Origin: Bacillus sp. UNC41MFS5
GTDB lineage: Bacteria > Bacillota > Bacilli > Bacillales_B > DSM-18226
Direction of reading: 5' to 3'
DNA: 64,000 bases
Assembly (NCBI RefSeq): GCF_000686805.1
Contig: NZ_KK366017.1
Span: 372,001-436,000 of the forward strand
The notes beneath the pieces were generated by a model, which saw only the letters and a program-made list of their open reading frames with translations, was not told the DNA's origin and searched no databases. Position numbers and translations under genes: made by a program. Position 1 is the first letter of the stretch. Each line of letters begins with the position of its first letter. Below are positions 9,238-18,035 of the stretch, in pieces.

Positions 9238-11841
9238 ATGGCAGTTGAAGAAAAGGTAGTACATGAAAAACATCTAATCATTTCAATAATCGATACGTTA
9301 GCAAATAATGCAGTGAAAGCACTTGGCGAATTCCGTACTTATAACCAAGAGATGGTTGATGAAATTGTCAAACAAATGGCTCTTACTGCACTTCAAAATC
9401 ATAAGAATCTTGCAAAATTGGCTATAAATGAAACAAGAAGAGGGGTTTATGAAGATAAGGTATTCAAAAATATGTTTGCGACTGAGTTCATTTATAACAA
9501 TATTAGAGACATGAAAACAGTGGGTGTAATCAACAAAAACGAAAATGAAGGAATGGTAGAGATTGCTGAGCCAGTAGGGGTGATTGCTGCTGTTATACCA
9601 ATAACAAATCCAACCTCTACTGTGATCTTTAAATCATTGATTTCACTTAAAACAAGGAACCCAATTATTTTTGCGTTCCCGCAGTTTGGTCAAAAATGTT
9701 GTACGGAGACGGCGATATTACTGAAGGAAGCAGCCATTAGGGCAGGTGCACCAGAGAATTGCATACAGTGGATTGAAGTCCCTTCACATGAAGCGTTTCA
9801 GACCTTAATGAAGCATCCAAAGGTTTCTCTCATTCTAGCAACGGGTGGGCCAAATCTAGTAAAGGCAGCTTACAGTTCAGGTAAACCCACACTTGGAGTT
9901 GGTGCAGGTAATGTACCTTGTTATATTGAAAAAACAGCTAATATCAAACGGGCTGTTAACGACATTATCCTGTCGAAAACTTTTGATAACGGGATGATCT
10001 GTGCTTCTGAACAGGCATTAATTATTGATCAGGAGATTTATGATGAAGTGAAACAGGAAATGATTATAAATAATTGTTATTTCCTTAATGAAGAAGAACG
10101 ATTAATGGTGGAGAAGGTTGCCATTTTTGAAAAAACGAATACCATTAATCATTTAATTGTCGGGTTACCTGCCACAATGATTGCCAAATTGGCAGAGGTG
10201 AATGTTCCTGAAAATACCAAGATTCTTATTGCAGAAATAGAGGGTGTAGGGCCAAAATATGCGCTCTCATGTGAAAAATTAAGTCCGATTCTTGCCTGTT
10301 ACAAGGTTAATAGTTTTGCAGAGGGTATGCAAATTGCTGAAGAAACCTTGGAATATGGTGGTCTTGGGCATTCAGCATCTATTCATACCGCAGACCAATG
10401 TTTAGTAGATTTGTTTGCACTACGTATGAAGGCAGGGCGAATCATGGTCAATACACCATCGACACATGGTGCAATCGGGGATATTTATAATACATCATTA
10501 CCGTCATTAACAATCGGATGTGGTACTTATGGAGGGAACTCTGTGTCACAAAATGTAGGAGCACAAAATCTCATAAATATTAAAAAGGTGGCAAAAAGAA
10601 GAACATTTACCCAGTGGTTTAAAGTACCATCGCAAATTTTCTTTGAAAAAAATTCAATCCAAATACTCGCGTCTATTCCAGGAATGTCAAAGGCATTCAT
10701 TGTCACAAGCAATAGTGCTGTCAAAAATGGCTATGTAGACAAGGTTGTTTACTATCTAAACAAGAATCATAGTACAATCCAATTTGAAACATTCTCCGAA
10801 ATTGAGCCTGATCCTTCCATTGATACTGTAATAATTGGTGCAGAGCGGATGAGAAGATTTCAGCCAGATTGTATTATCGCTCTTGGAGGAGGCTCTGTGA
10901 TGGATGCCGCAAAAGCGATGTGGCTATTTTACGAACATCCAGAAACTGATTTTCATAGCTTAACACAAAAATTCTTTGATCCTAATAAAAGAGTTGTTAA
11001 ATTCCCAACTCTACGTGGTAAAGCAAAATTTGTTGCGATTCCAACAACATCCGGAACGGCTTCAGAGGTCACAGCCTTCTCTGTTATTTCAGATAATAAA
11101 ACAAATATAAAATATCCACTTGCGGATTTCCAATTGACACCGGATGTAGCCATTATCGATCCACAGTTTGTTATGACGGTTCCGAAGCATGTTACTGCTG
11201 ACACCGGGATGGATGTGTTGACACACGCGATTGAATCGTATGTTTCCGTATTGGCCAATGACTTTACAGATGGACTTGCATTAAAAGCCATTCAACTTGT
11301 CTTTAAGTATTTGCCCATAGCTTACCGAGATGGAAGTAATGAACTTGCCCGTGAAAAAATGCACAATGCTTCTACAATAGCAGGGATGGCTTTTGCCAAT
11401 TCCTTCCTTGGAATTAACCATAGCCTTGCTCATGTTTTAGGGGCTGAATTTAATATTCCACATGGACGCGCCAATGCGATTCTTTTACCTCATGTAATCC
11501 GTTACAATGCTGCCAAACCAAATAAGTTCATGACATACCCTAAATATGAAAGTTTCATAGCCGATGAACGGTATGCGGAAATTGCTAAAATGCTTGGGCT
11601 TCCTGCGGGTACGACAGAGGAAGGTATTGAAAGCCTAGTCCAAGCAATTATTAAATTAACGAAGGAACTAGAAATCCCGATGAGTATTGAAGCATGCGGA
11701 GTCGGTAAAGAAGTATTTGAAAGTAAAGTAGACGTTCTCGCAGAACGTGCATTTGACGATCAGGATACGATTGCAAATCCAAAACAACCATTTATAGGCG
11801 AACTTGCAGAAATTTATCGTCAGGCCTTTAGTGGTATATAA
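9238..11841 (+). CDS. adhE: Bifunctional acetaldehyde-CoA/alcohol dehydrogenase
   Basis: An 867-residue fusion. The N-terminal CoA-acylating aldehyde dehydrogenase (about 1-440) has nucleophile Cys255 in DNGMICASEQ. The C-terminal iron-dependent alcohol dehydrogenase (about 470-867) has GGGSVMDAAKAM for NAD binding, the TTSGTASEVT motif, and iron-site histidines in HSLAHVLG and IPHGRAN. It reduces acetyl-CoA to ethanol and re-oxidises NADH during oxygen limitation. RBS TTGGAGGG precedes the ATG. No terminator separates it from the next three genes, which end in the PHA synthase pair phaRC, so it is probably the first gene of a four-gene operon. That placement is unusual. Confidence 0.95.
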   Translation: MAVEEKVVHEKHLIISIIDTLANNAVKALGEFRTYNQEMVDEIVKQMALTALQNHKNLAKLAINETRRGVYEDKVFKNMFATEFIYNNIRDMKTVGVINKNENEGMVEIAEPVGVIAAVIPITNPTSTVIFKSLISLKTRNPIIFAFPQFGQKCCTETAILLKEAAIRAGAPENCIQWIEVPSHEAFQTLMKHPKVSLILATGGPNLVKAAYSSGKPTLGVGAGNVPCYIEKTANIKRAVNDIILSKTFDNGMICASEQALIIDQEIYDEVKQEMIINNCYFLNEEERLMVEKVAIFEKTNTINHLIVGLPATMIAKLAEVNVPENTKILIAEIEGVGPKYALSCEKLSPILACYKVNSFAEGMQIAEETLEYGGLGHSASIHTADQCLVDLFALRMKAGRIMVNTPSTHGAIGDIYNTSLPSLTIGCGTYGGNSVSQNVGAQNLINIKKVAKRRTFTQWFKVPSQIFFEKNSIQILASIPGMSKAFIVTSNSAVKNGYVDKVVYYLNKNHSTIQFETFSEIEPDPSIDTVIIGAERMRRFQPDCIIALGGGSVMDAAKAMWLFYEHPETDFHSLTQKFFDPNKRVVKFPTLRGKAKFVAIPTTSGTASEVTAFSVISDNKTNIKYPLADFQLTPDVAIIDPQFVMTVPKHVTADTGMDVLTHAIESYVSVLANDFTDGLALKAIQLVFKYLPIAYRDGSNELAREKMHNASTIAGMAFANSFLGINHSLAHVLGAEFNIPHGRANAILLPHVIRYNAAKPNKFMTYPKYESFIADERYAEIAKMLGLPAGTTEEGIESLVQAIIKLTKELEIPMSIEACGVGKEVFESKVDVLAERAFDDQDTIANPKQPFIGELAEIYRQAFSGI

Positions 11842-11882
11842 AAAGGAAGAAATAAAAAGTTCATGAAAAGGATGCGAGTAGG

Positions 11883-12536
11883 ATGTCTGAGAAAAGAGAA
11901 ATTGAAAAAGAACAAGAACCTATCCTTGAAACCATTAATAAGGAGGCTGAACAAATTAGAGAAAAAGAGGTGAGCGATTCACAACTATCAAGCCTAGACA
12001 TTCTCTGGACCAATGCATTTCATGAATTAGACGAATGGGCCAAGCGTGCAGACTTCCGAGATGAGGTATTTCTAAAAGAGGCCATGTTTTTTGCGGATAA
12101 CATCCAGAGGAATCAAGAAAACATAAAAGATATGGAAGAGAAATTTAATAAGGAATTTACTAAATGGGAAAGGACCGCAAGAGAGGAATTTTTGATGTCC
12201 ACCACTAGTCTGCAGCATTTCTTTCCACTTAGGTCATACGAAGAAATCAATGCCAAGATAGATCAGATTCAAAAAAGAATCACATCGATTCTAAGTACAC
12301 CTTGCCAAGTTATTAGCAAAAATCAAGCAATGGATAAATATCTTGAAACGATTGAGCAGTATGTGGCTCTTAGGAAAAAAGGCAGGAAGCAATATATCAA
12401 GGCTGTTAAACAAGTTGGAAACCTAATCTTTGAAAATCAAAAAGGCTTTGTCAATCTATTTGCACGACAAATTAAACCGTTGATTTTTCCATTTAATAAA
12501 TACTTGGAGAAAGAAGTAGAGATTACAAATTCCTAA
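11883..12536 (+). CDS. Unrecognised coiled-coil protein in the adhE-pha operon
   Basis: A 217-residue soluble, helix-rich, strongly charged protein that I cannot assign to a family. It has no signal peptide or membrane span. The N-terminal 40 residues are Glu/Lys rich, the middle (about 45-145) is predicted amphipathic helix, and the C-terminus has a basic stretch (RKKGRKQYIKAVKQ) and then a hydrophobic, aromatic segment around FARQIKPLIFPFNKY. It lies 41 bases after adhE and 19 bases before phaR, where many Bacillus operons would have phaB near phaR and phaC. By size, helicity and position it could be a phasin-like granule protein or a synthase accessory subunit. That is inference only. Confidence 0.75.
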   Translation: MSEKREIEKEQEPILETINKEAEQIREKEVSDSQLSSLDILWTNAFHELDEWAKRADFRDEVFLKEAMFFADNIQRNQENIKDMEEKFNKEFTKWERTAREEFLMSTTSLQHFFPLRSYEEINAKIDQIQKRITSILSTPCQVISKNQAMDKYLETIEQYVALRKKGRKQYIKAVKQVGNLIFENQKGFVNLFARQIKPLIFPFNKYLEKEVEITNS

Positions 12537-12555
12537 ATAAGGAGGCAAAAAGCAT

Positions 12556-13104
12556 ATGACAAAGGATAAAACCAATGATCCATTGCAAGGATTTAGACGA
12601 ATAAGTGAATTGTGGGAACGACAATTGAATGGCATGCTATACATGATGACTGACAATAATGAATTCGTTCGACTTCTTAAGGTTGGGACAGACAGTCATG
12701 CAAGATATATGGAGCGGTTAAGAAAGAACCAAGAACTCATAGCGAGTGTAATAAATATTCCAACCAAAAAAGATATTGCAAATGTAGCAAAATTATCTCT
12801 TCAAACCGAAGAAAAAATTGATATTTTAGAAGAACAGGTTTGGAATTTACAGGATAGTTTAGAATCCTTAAATAAGGGAAACGTAGCAATGTTTCAAGAA
12901 ATGGTGACGATTATAAAACAGATGAAGGCTGAATCAGCTTTCATTCAAACAGAGTTTCAAAATTTAAGACAAGAAATCTCTCAATTAACAGAGATTAAAC
13001 AGGAACTTGCCGCCTTGAAAAATCTTGTGCAGCCAAAGCAGACAAAAGACAGGGAAAATGTGCTTGTTCTGACTGGTGCTGGCAGTGAGGATGGAAGGGG
13101 CTGA
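12556..13104 (+). CDS. phaR: PHA synthase subunit PhaR (class IV)
   Basis: A 182-residue helical protein. The IPTKKDIANVAKL segment followed by a heptad coiled coil (EEKIDILEEQVWNLQDSLESL) is the signature of Bacillus PhaR, the partner needed for class IV PhaC activity. It acts at the surface of the polyhydroxyalkanoate granule. The C-terminus is a second coiled region and a short polar tail. RBS AAGGAGG lies 9 bases before the ATG. It is followed after two bases by phaC, which implies translational coupling and fits a stoichiometric complex. Confidence 0.9.
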   Translation: MTKDKTNDPLQGFRRISELWERQLNGMLYMMTDNNEFVRLLKVGTDSHARYMERLRKNQELIASVINIPTKKDIANVAKLSLQTEEKIDILEEQVWNLQDSLESLNKGNVAMFQEMVTIIKQMKAESAFIQTEFQNLRQEISQLTEIKQELAALKNLVQPKQTKDRENVLVLTGAGSEDGRG

Positions 13105-13106
13105 GA

Positions 13107-14168
13107 ATGATGATTGCTAATGCACTAGGAAATATTTCATTAGTTGATTTGAAAAAGGAATCTTTAAGATGGGAACAAGTCTATAAAGTCTTAACAGAAC
13201 CGAAACCAGATATTGTTTCAACACCGAGAGAAATTGTTTGGAAAAAAAATAAATCAACATTATTTTTTCATCCTGCTAAAGAAAAAATATATCAAATCCC
13301 TGTGTTTTTAGTCTATTCACTGCTAAATAAATCGTATATTTTAGATGTCGGGGAAGGAAGTAGTGTAGTAGGAGGATTAGCGGAAAGAGGATATGATGTT
13401 TACTTCCTTGATTGGGGTTCTCCTGGTTATGAAGATAGTGATATCACTCTTGATAATTATATCCTTGATTATTTGGAAAATGGAGTCAAACGTGCGTTAC
13501 GGCATTCCGGTGCAAAAGAAATATCGATGATTGGCTATTGTTTAGGAGGTACAATTGCCGCTATTTTTACCTCACTAACAAACTTGCCTATTAAGAATTT
13601 AGTTCTTGCAACGGTACCAATTGATTTCAGTATAGGAATCGTTCCTGATAAATGGTTAAAAGGACTTCAAAAAGGGACAATTAATTTTGATCGATTGTCT
13701 GAGGTTTATGGTGTGATTCCATCTGAAATCATGTATGGAATGTTTAGAGGACTTTCACCCGTCTACGTAAGTCCATGGGTAAACCTGATCTCCCGTGCAC
13801 ATGATGGTGAATATGTTGAAAAATGGCGGCGGATGGACAGGTGGACAAAAGACTCCGCATCATTTTCAGGGGCTGCTTTCAAACAGCTATTTAATGATTT
13901 CTATAAAGATAACAAACTCCTAAAAGGAGAGCTTACAATTGGCGGCAAGAAAGTAGATTTAAAAAATATCCATTGTTCATTCTTTGTCTTCTCAACATCA
14001 CGAGATACTTTGATACTAGAGAAACAAAGCCTCCCTGTTATTGACATGGTTTCCAGTGAAGATAAAACGTACGAAGTATTTGAAGGTGGACATGTTTCTC
14101 TAGCCTTAACCGGAAAGTTTGCCATTTTTGCGGACAAATGGCTCTGCTCACGATCACAAGAAATTTAG
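13107..14168 (+). CDS. phaC: Class IV polyhydroxyalkanoate synthase catalytic subunit PhaC
   Basis: A 353-residue alpha/beta-hydrolase-fold enzyme that polymerises (R)-3-hydroxyacyl-CoA on the granule surface. The lipase-like box is GYCLGG with nucleophile Cys145. The probable triad partners are Asp300 (STSRDTL) and His329 (EGGHVSL). Length near 360 and the adjacent phaR define class IV. Two consecutive ATG codons at 13107 and 13110 can start translation behind a GGAAGGGG site. The operon ends with a long inverted repeat at 14195. No acetoacetyl-CoA reductase (phaB) is present here, so monomer must come from enzymes encoded elsewhere. Confidence 0.95.
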   Translation: MMIANALGNISLVDLKKESLRWEQVYKVLTEPKPDIVSTPREIVWKKNKSTLFFHPAKEKIYQIPVFLVYSLLNKSYILDVGEGSSVVGGLAERGYDVYFLDWGSPGYEDSDITLDNYILDYLENGVKRALRHSGAKEISMIGYCLGGTIAAIFTSLTNLPIKNLVLATVPIDFSIGIVPDKWLKGLQKGTINFDRLSEVYGVIPSEIMYGMFRGLSPVYVSPWVNLISRAHDGEYVEKWRRMDRWTKDSASFSGAAFKQLFNDFYKDNKLLKGELTIGGKKVDLKNIHCSFFVFSTSRDTLILEKQSLPVIDMVSSEDKTYEVFEGGHVSLALTGKFAIFADKWLCSRSQEI

Positions 14169-14194
14169 GAATTTCTTTGTTAAGAGAGGAAAAG

Positions 14195-14233
14195 GTAATA
14201 GCAGGAAAGAACTCCCATCCTTCCTGCTATTAC
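14195..14233. terminator. Inverted repeat between convergent phaC and hydrolase genes
   Basis: Arms GTAATAGCAGGAA and TTCCTGCTATTAC form a 13-base stem between the stops of two convergent genes. A T-run is weak on both strands, so it may end transcription only partly or protect the 3' end. Confidence 0.6.
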
Positions 14234-14236
14234 AAG

Positions 14237-15019
14237 TTATGAAGCAGTTTTTTGTTGAGTTAGGAAAGTCCTTAAGAGTTTATTAAACCGGTCTTTTGCC
14301 TCCAATTTGGCCAGATGGCCGGTATTTCTCATAATGATAAACTCTGAATGTGGAATCAACTTGTGCATCCAAGCCTGAATCCAAACAGGCAAGACGGAGT
14401 CGTATTGACCTCCAACAATAAGGGTCGGAACATCTACCCTCGGTAATAACGATAAATTATTTACCTCAAAACATGCTACTAATGAGTCAGCAAATATCTG
14501 AGGTTTTGGTTGGAAAAACTTATTGAATTTTTCAAGCGTGTCCTTATTCCACGAATAAAGTGCCATTCGTGCAGCATAATAAGAGTGCTCTTTCATGTAT
14601 GAAATCTGCTGGAGAAGTTCTTTTCTTGGTTCAAATAATACACATTTCAGTTTCTTAGGAAAATAATGAAATGAACTAATTAACAGGAGAGTGCGGCAGC
14701 GTTCAGGTGCCTGTCGGTAAATCTCCTGTGCAACTGCACCACCCATTGACAGACCCAAAATATGAGCGCTTTCAATTTTTAATTCCGCTAATAACCCGAG
14801 TATATCTAAGGCAAAGTTTTTTATTGATATTCCTTCCGTCTTACGGCATTCTCCATGACCACGTAAGTCAGGGATGATTAACTCATACTGATCAGCCAAT
14901 TCAAATTGGTCTTCCCACCCTTCTTTTACTTCACCTAATCCATGGATCAAGACCAACGGATCGCCTGTACCTAAATGTATATAAGGTACTCCCAATTCAC
15001 TAATTCTTGCTTTTTCCAT
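14237..15019 (-). CDS. Alpha/beta hydrolase, candidate intracellular PHB depolymerase or esterase
   Basis: A 260-residue cytosolic alpha/beta hydrolase with a complete triad: Ser91 in GLSMGG, Asp207 in GGQYDS and His235 in NTGHLAKLE, plus an oxyanion-hole HGLGE near residue 26. It has no signal peptide. It is inserted on the opposite strand between phaC and phaQ-phaP. That location suggests turnover of the polymer or its oligomers, but the fold is generic and other small esters or lactones are equally possible by sequence. The start is preceded by AAAAAGGTGG. Confidence 0.8.
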   Translation of the reverse strand: MEKARISELGVPYIHLGTGDPLVLIHGLGEVKEGWEDQFELADQYELIIPDLRGHGECRKTEGISIKNFALDILGLLAELKIESAHILGLSMGGAVAQEIYRQAPERCRTLLLISSFHYFPKKLKCVLFEPRKELLQQISYMKEHSYYAARMALYSWNKDTLEKFNKFFQPKPQIFADSLVACFEVNNLSLLPRVDVPTLIVGGQYDSVLPVWIQAWMHKLIPHSEFIIMRNTGHLAKLEAKDRFNKLLRTFLTQQKTAS

Positions 15020-15091
15020 TTCACACCACCTTTTTAGTATTATTTGTCTATTGTCAAATAGAGGGAAGTGTAGACACCAACTTTTTAACTT

Positions 15092-15143
15092 TTACTCATA
15101 AATATTTGTTGAGTTGACAAAAAATTACTCATAGGTGTAAAAT
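15092..15143 (+). promoter_or_regulatory. phaQ-phaP promoter with flanking direct repeats
   Basis: TTGACA (15114-15119) and TAAAAT (15138-15143) are 18 bases apart. The nonamer TTACTCATA occurs at 15092-15100 and again at 15125-15133 within the spacer, 33 bases (about three turns) apart. This placement would suit an autorepressor such as PhaQ. Confidence 0.5.
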
Positions 15144-15172
15144 ACATATATATAGAATGAGGTGATGAAGAT

Positions 15173-15610
15173 ATGGTGAATCAGGACAATCAAACGATTA
15201 ATCCATCAAAAAATTTTGTGCTGCCATTTATTTTATTGCTTCTTAGCAGGGTGTCACTTCATGGGTATGAACTTAGCCAGAAGCTAGAGGCATTCGGGTT
15301 TAAGACGCTTGACCAGGGGAATTTATACAGACTGTTAAGACAACTAGAAAAGGACGAGCTTCTATCTTCAGAATGGGATACAAATGGGAGCGGTCCTGCT
15401 AAAAGAAAATATTCAATAACCCACGCCGGAGTTACATACTTAAAGGGTTACGCCAATCAATTAGAAACATATCAATCGTTATTAGATCAATTTTTCAACA
15501 TGTATACCAGTTTCTTTGAGCTCTACATTCCTTCGTTCCATAAGAAGGATACAATAGAGAAAGACAATAATAAAAAGAGGAGGAAAGACGATGGCACAGA
15601 AGAAAAGTGA
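15173..15610 (+). CDS. phaQ: PadR-like PHB-responsive repressor PhaQ
   Basis: A 145-residue winged-helix regulator of the PadR type. Residues 15-90 hold the LLSRVSLHGYELSQKL helix, a recognition region (DQGNLYRLLRQLEKDELL) and the KRKYSITHAG wing. The C-terminal helix should dimerise. In B. megaterium, PhaQ represses its own operon with phaP and is released by PHB. Here its stop overlaps the phaP start by 20 bases, which matches that arrangement. RBS GAGGTGATG precedes the ATG. Confidence 0.9.
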   Translation: MVNQDNQTINPSKNFVLPFILLLLSRVSLHGYELSQKLEAFGFKTLDQGNLYRLLRQLEKDELLSSEWDTNGSGPAKRKYSITHAGVTYLKGYANQLETYQSLLDQFFNMYTSFFELYIPSFHKKDTIEKDNNKKRRKDDGTEEK

Positions 15611-16187
15611 AACGGTTCAGGCTACTAAAGAAACAAATGTACCAACAGTAGAAGAATCGATGGCCGTAGGATCATTTGTAAACACATTTTGGGATCAATT
15701 TGAGCTTTCAAGTGAAAGGGCAAAACAGTTTCGGGAGAATAGAGAAGATGCATACATTAGTGCATTAAAAGAGGTCATTAATTTTAATAAACAATTTAGA
15801 AAATCAGTTGCGAGTTTGTATCAACAGTCGAAAAAAACAAATAAGGAAATGGTTTCTGAACTAATGCAGCAATTCTCATTCGGTAAAGAAGAAATCAAGG
15901 ATGATTTACCAATGAACGAGAGAGAAGAACTTAAAAAACAGATTTTAGATGTTTCTGGACAAATTGAGAAATTAGCATTAACACCAATTAAATCAGTTTT
16001 CCATATAGTTGACCAGTTGGAAGATAATTTTGAAAAAAATGCAGAATCAAGTGTTGCAATTGGTCGTGACCAGAGTAATGCATGGCAAAAGGTTGGGAAG
16101 GAATATATTAAATTAGCAAGAGATACTCATTTAAACATTATTGATCGAAGCAAAGATAGTCTTAAAGAATTTGTTAAGATGCAGTAG
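15591..16187 (+). CDS. phaP: Phasin PhaP (PHA granule coat protein)
   Basis: A 198-residue amphipathic helical protein without signal or membrane segments. It resembles Bacillus PhaP in the FVNTFWDQFELSSERAKQFRENREDAY region and in the long alternating helices that follow. Phasins coat PHA granules and set their number and size. The start overlaps phaQ and has an AGGAGG site inside the phaQ coding region. It is followed by a strong terminator at 16255. Confidence 0.88.
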   Translation: MAQKKSETVQATKETNVPTVEESMAVGSFVNTFWDQFELSSERAKQFRENREDAYISALKEVINFNKQFRKSVASLYQQSKKTNKEMVSELMQQFSFGKEEIKDDLPMNEREELKKQILDVSGQIEKLALTPIKSVFHIVDQLEDNFEKNAESSVAIGRDQSNAWQKVGKEYIKLARDTHLNIIDRSKDSLKEFVKMQ

Positions 16188-16254
16188 CTACTATTTATCA
16201 ATTTCTAAGGAGAATCAACTGCATTGAGTAAAATAAGTATCCATTGCATTTCAT

Positions 16255-16304
16255 AAGAACCACAATCTCTTTTCTTAAAATTATAGAGATTGTGGTTCTT
16301 TTTA
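16255..16304 (+). terminator. Strong terminator after phaP
   Basis: A perfect 16-base stem (AAGAACCACAATCTCT / AGAGATTGTGGTTCTT) with a 14-base loop and T-run. Confidence 0.9.
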
Positions 16305-16606
16305 TTTGTTGAAGGAATTCAAATATAGAATTATTATACATTTAATTGACTTATAACCAATAATTGCCATTGAAATATAAATGTAATAATAATATTACTC
16401 ATTTGACAAAGATAGTTGATATACTTTTAGTTGGGACAAAATAAGATGATATTGGAAAGTTTGTATGAAGATTGACCTACATAATTAGATCTCATAGATT
16501 TGTGAATTGGTAATTACATAGGATTTTTGTCGTGTTACCTAGAAATTAAAATACATAATTCGTCTTAGATGCTTGATGTCTATTTTAAGAAGGCAGGGGA
16601 ACCAAT
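16305..16606. other. Intergenic region before the CwlO-like gene
   Basis: About 300 AT-rich bases without a gene. TTGACA occurs near 16404 with a weak -10 (TTTAGT) 17 bases later, which would give a leader of roughly 165 bases. I found no convincing WalR box. In B. subtilis cwlO has a long regulated leader, so this could be functional, but nothing decisive is visible. Confidence 0.4.
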
Positions 16607-17812
16607 TTGAAAAAGAAGATAATCGCACTATGTACGACCATTATTATGGGACTCGGGAGTGTTTTCTCTAGTCCAGAAGTATATGCGAAGGAAAATAAAC
16701 TTAAAAGTGTCCAGGATCAGCGATCAGGTCTTCAAACAGATATTTCAAAAGCAAATATAGAAATTTTTCAAGTCCAAGATGAATTAATTAAACTAGTTGA
16801 ACAAATTAACAGAGTTGAGCAAGCCATTAAAGATAATAATAAAATGATTGTTCAAACAGAGGAAAACGTAAAAGCCTCACAGTCCCAAGTGAGGGATCTT
16901 CAGGAAGAAATAACAACCATTCAAGAGAGAATTAATAAACGCAATGAAATAATAAAAAAACGTGCCTTATCGCTTCAAGAAAGTGGTGGTCAGGTTAGCT
17001 ATATACACGTTTTTCTAGGTTCTTCAAGCTTTAGTGATTTTGTAGAAAGACTTGGTGCGGTTGCTTCTATGGTGGAAGCAGACCAAGATCTAGTTAAACA
17101 GTATAAAGAGGATCAGAAAGAAGTCCAAACTAAACAATCTTCAGTAATGAAAAAGTTAACCGAATTGCAAAATATGAAAACGGAACTTTTAGGGATGCAA
17201 GAACAAATATTAGAACAAAAAGAGCAAAATGACGCTTTAAAAGCAGAACTTAAGATGAAAGAGCAGGAAAAACTTTCTGAGAAAGCAGATTTACAACAGA
17301 AAGATGGGACACTAGCAATAAAAGAAGCGCTATTATTAAACGAAGCCCAAAATTCTAAGGGGACGGATAAGAATAATGAAACCGTAAATGTGAATGTTCC
17401 TTTACCTACAACCACCAATGAAACCATTAATGTGGTCATTCAAGCTGGAGAAAAATATATTGGGAACTCCGTTTATGTATTTGGAGGGGGAAGAAACTCT
17501 TATGATGTCGCCCATGGTAGATTTGATTGTTCGGGATTTGTTGCGTGGGCTTTTAGACAGGCTGGAATTAAAGTGGGCGCTCATACAGATCTCCTAAAAA
17601 ATACTGGATCAAGAGTTACCCTGAGTGAAGCACGTCCTGGAGATCTAGTATTCTTTGACACTTATAAAATTGATGGACATGTAGGGATTTACCTTGGCGG
17701 AGGTAAATTCATTGGTTCTCAAAGTTCAACCGGAATTGCCGTTGCAGATTTAACGCAAGGATTTTACAAAAAGAAGTTTAATGGGCGTGTTATGAGAATC
17801 ATAAACGACTAA
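16607..17812 (+). CDS. CwlO-like peptidoglycan endopeptidase (coiled coil plus NlpC/P60)
   Basis: A 401-residue secreted hydrolase. A signal peptide ends near residue 27 (EVYA), a long coiled coil rich in Glu, Lys and Gln spans about 30-245, and an NlpC/P60 domain fills 280-401. Catalytic residues are Cys308 in RFDCSGFVAW and His358 in GHVGIYLG. This architecture is that of CwlO/PcsB, DL-endopeptidases that open cross-links for elongation and are switched on by FtsEX through the coiled coil. The TTG start at 16607 has a GGCAGGGG site upstream. It stands alone before uppP. Confidence 0.88.
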   Translation: MKKKIIALCTTIIMGLGSVFSSPEVYAKENKLKSVQDQRSGLQTDISKANIEIFQVQDELIKLVEQINRVEQAIKDNNKMIVQTEENVKASQSQVRDLQEEITTIQERINKRNEIIKKRALSLQESGGQVSYIHVFLGSSSFSDFVERLGAVASMVEADQDLVKQYKEDQKEVQTKQSSVMKKLTELQNMKTELLGMQEQILEQKEQNDALKAELKMKEQEKLSEKADLQQKDGTLAIKEALLLNEAQNSKGTDKNNETVNVNVPLPTTTNETINVVIQAGEKYIGNSVYVFGGGRNSYDVAHGRFDCSGFVAWAFRQAGIKVGAHTDLLKNTGSRVTLSEARPGDLVFFDTYKIDGHVGIYLGGGKFIGSQSSTGIAVADLTQGFYKKKFNGRVMRIIND

Positions 17813-17833
17813 CAATATAAAGAAAAAACACTG

Positions 17834-17863
17834 AATGTGGCAATACTTTAACGCCGCATTTTT
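17834..17863 (+). terminator. Probable terminator after the CwlO-like gene
   Basis: Arms AATGTGGC and GCCGCATT (one G-U) are followed by TTT. Confidence 0.55.
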
Positions 17864-18035
17864 CCTTTGGAAAAAAATACATGAAACTAATTTTTGAACG
17901 CCTGCGTTAATAATAATGGAGTGTAAACTGGAATTTAAAAAATATTGCATTGTTATTGTTTAATGAGTAAAATGGATGAGTTATAAATTTAATCACTTAC
18001 AATACTTTTGCAACAAGGTTAGGAGATTGTCAGAA

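Noticed and set aside
16224..16256. TTG micro-ORF of 10 codons after phaP with AAGGAG upstream
   Set aside because: Too short, and its stop lies in the terminator stem. The spacing is long and it may be chance.
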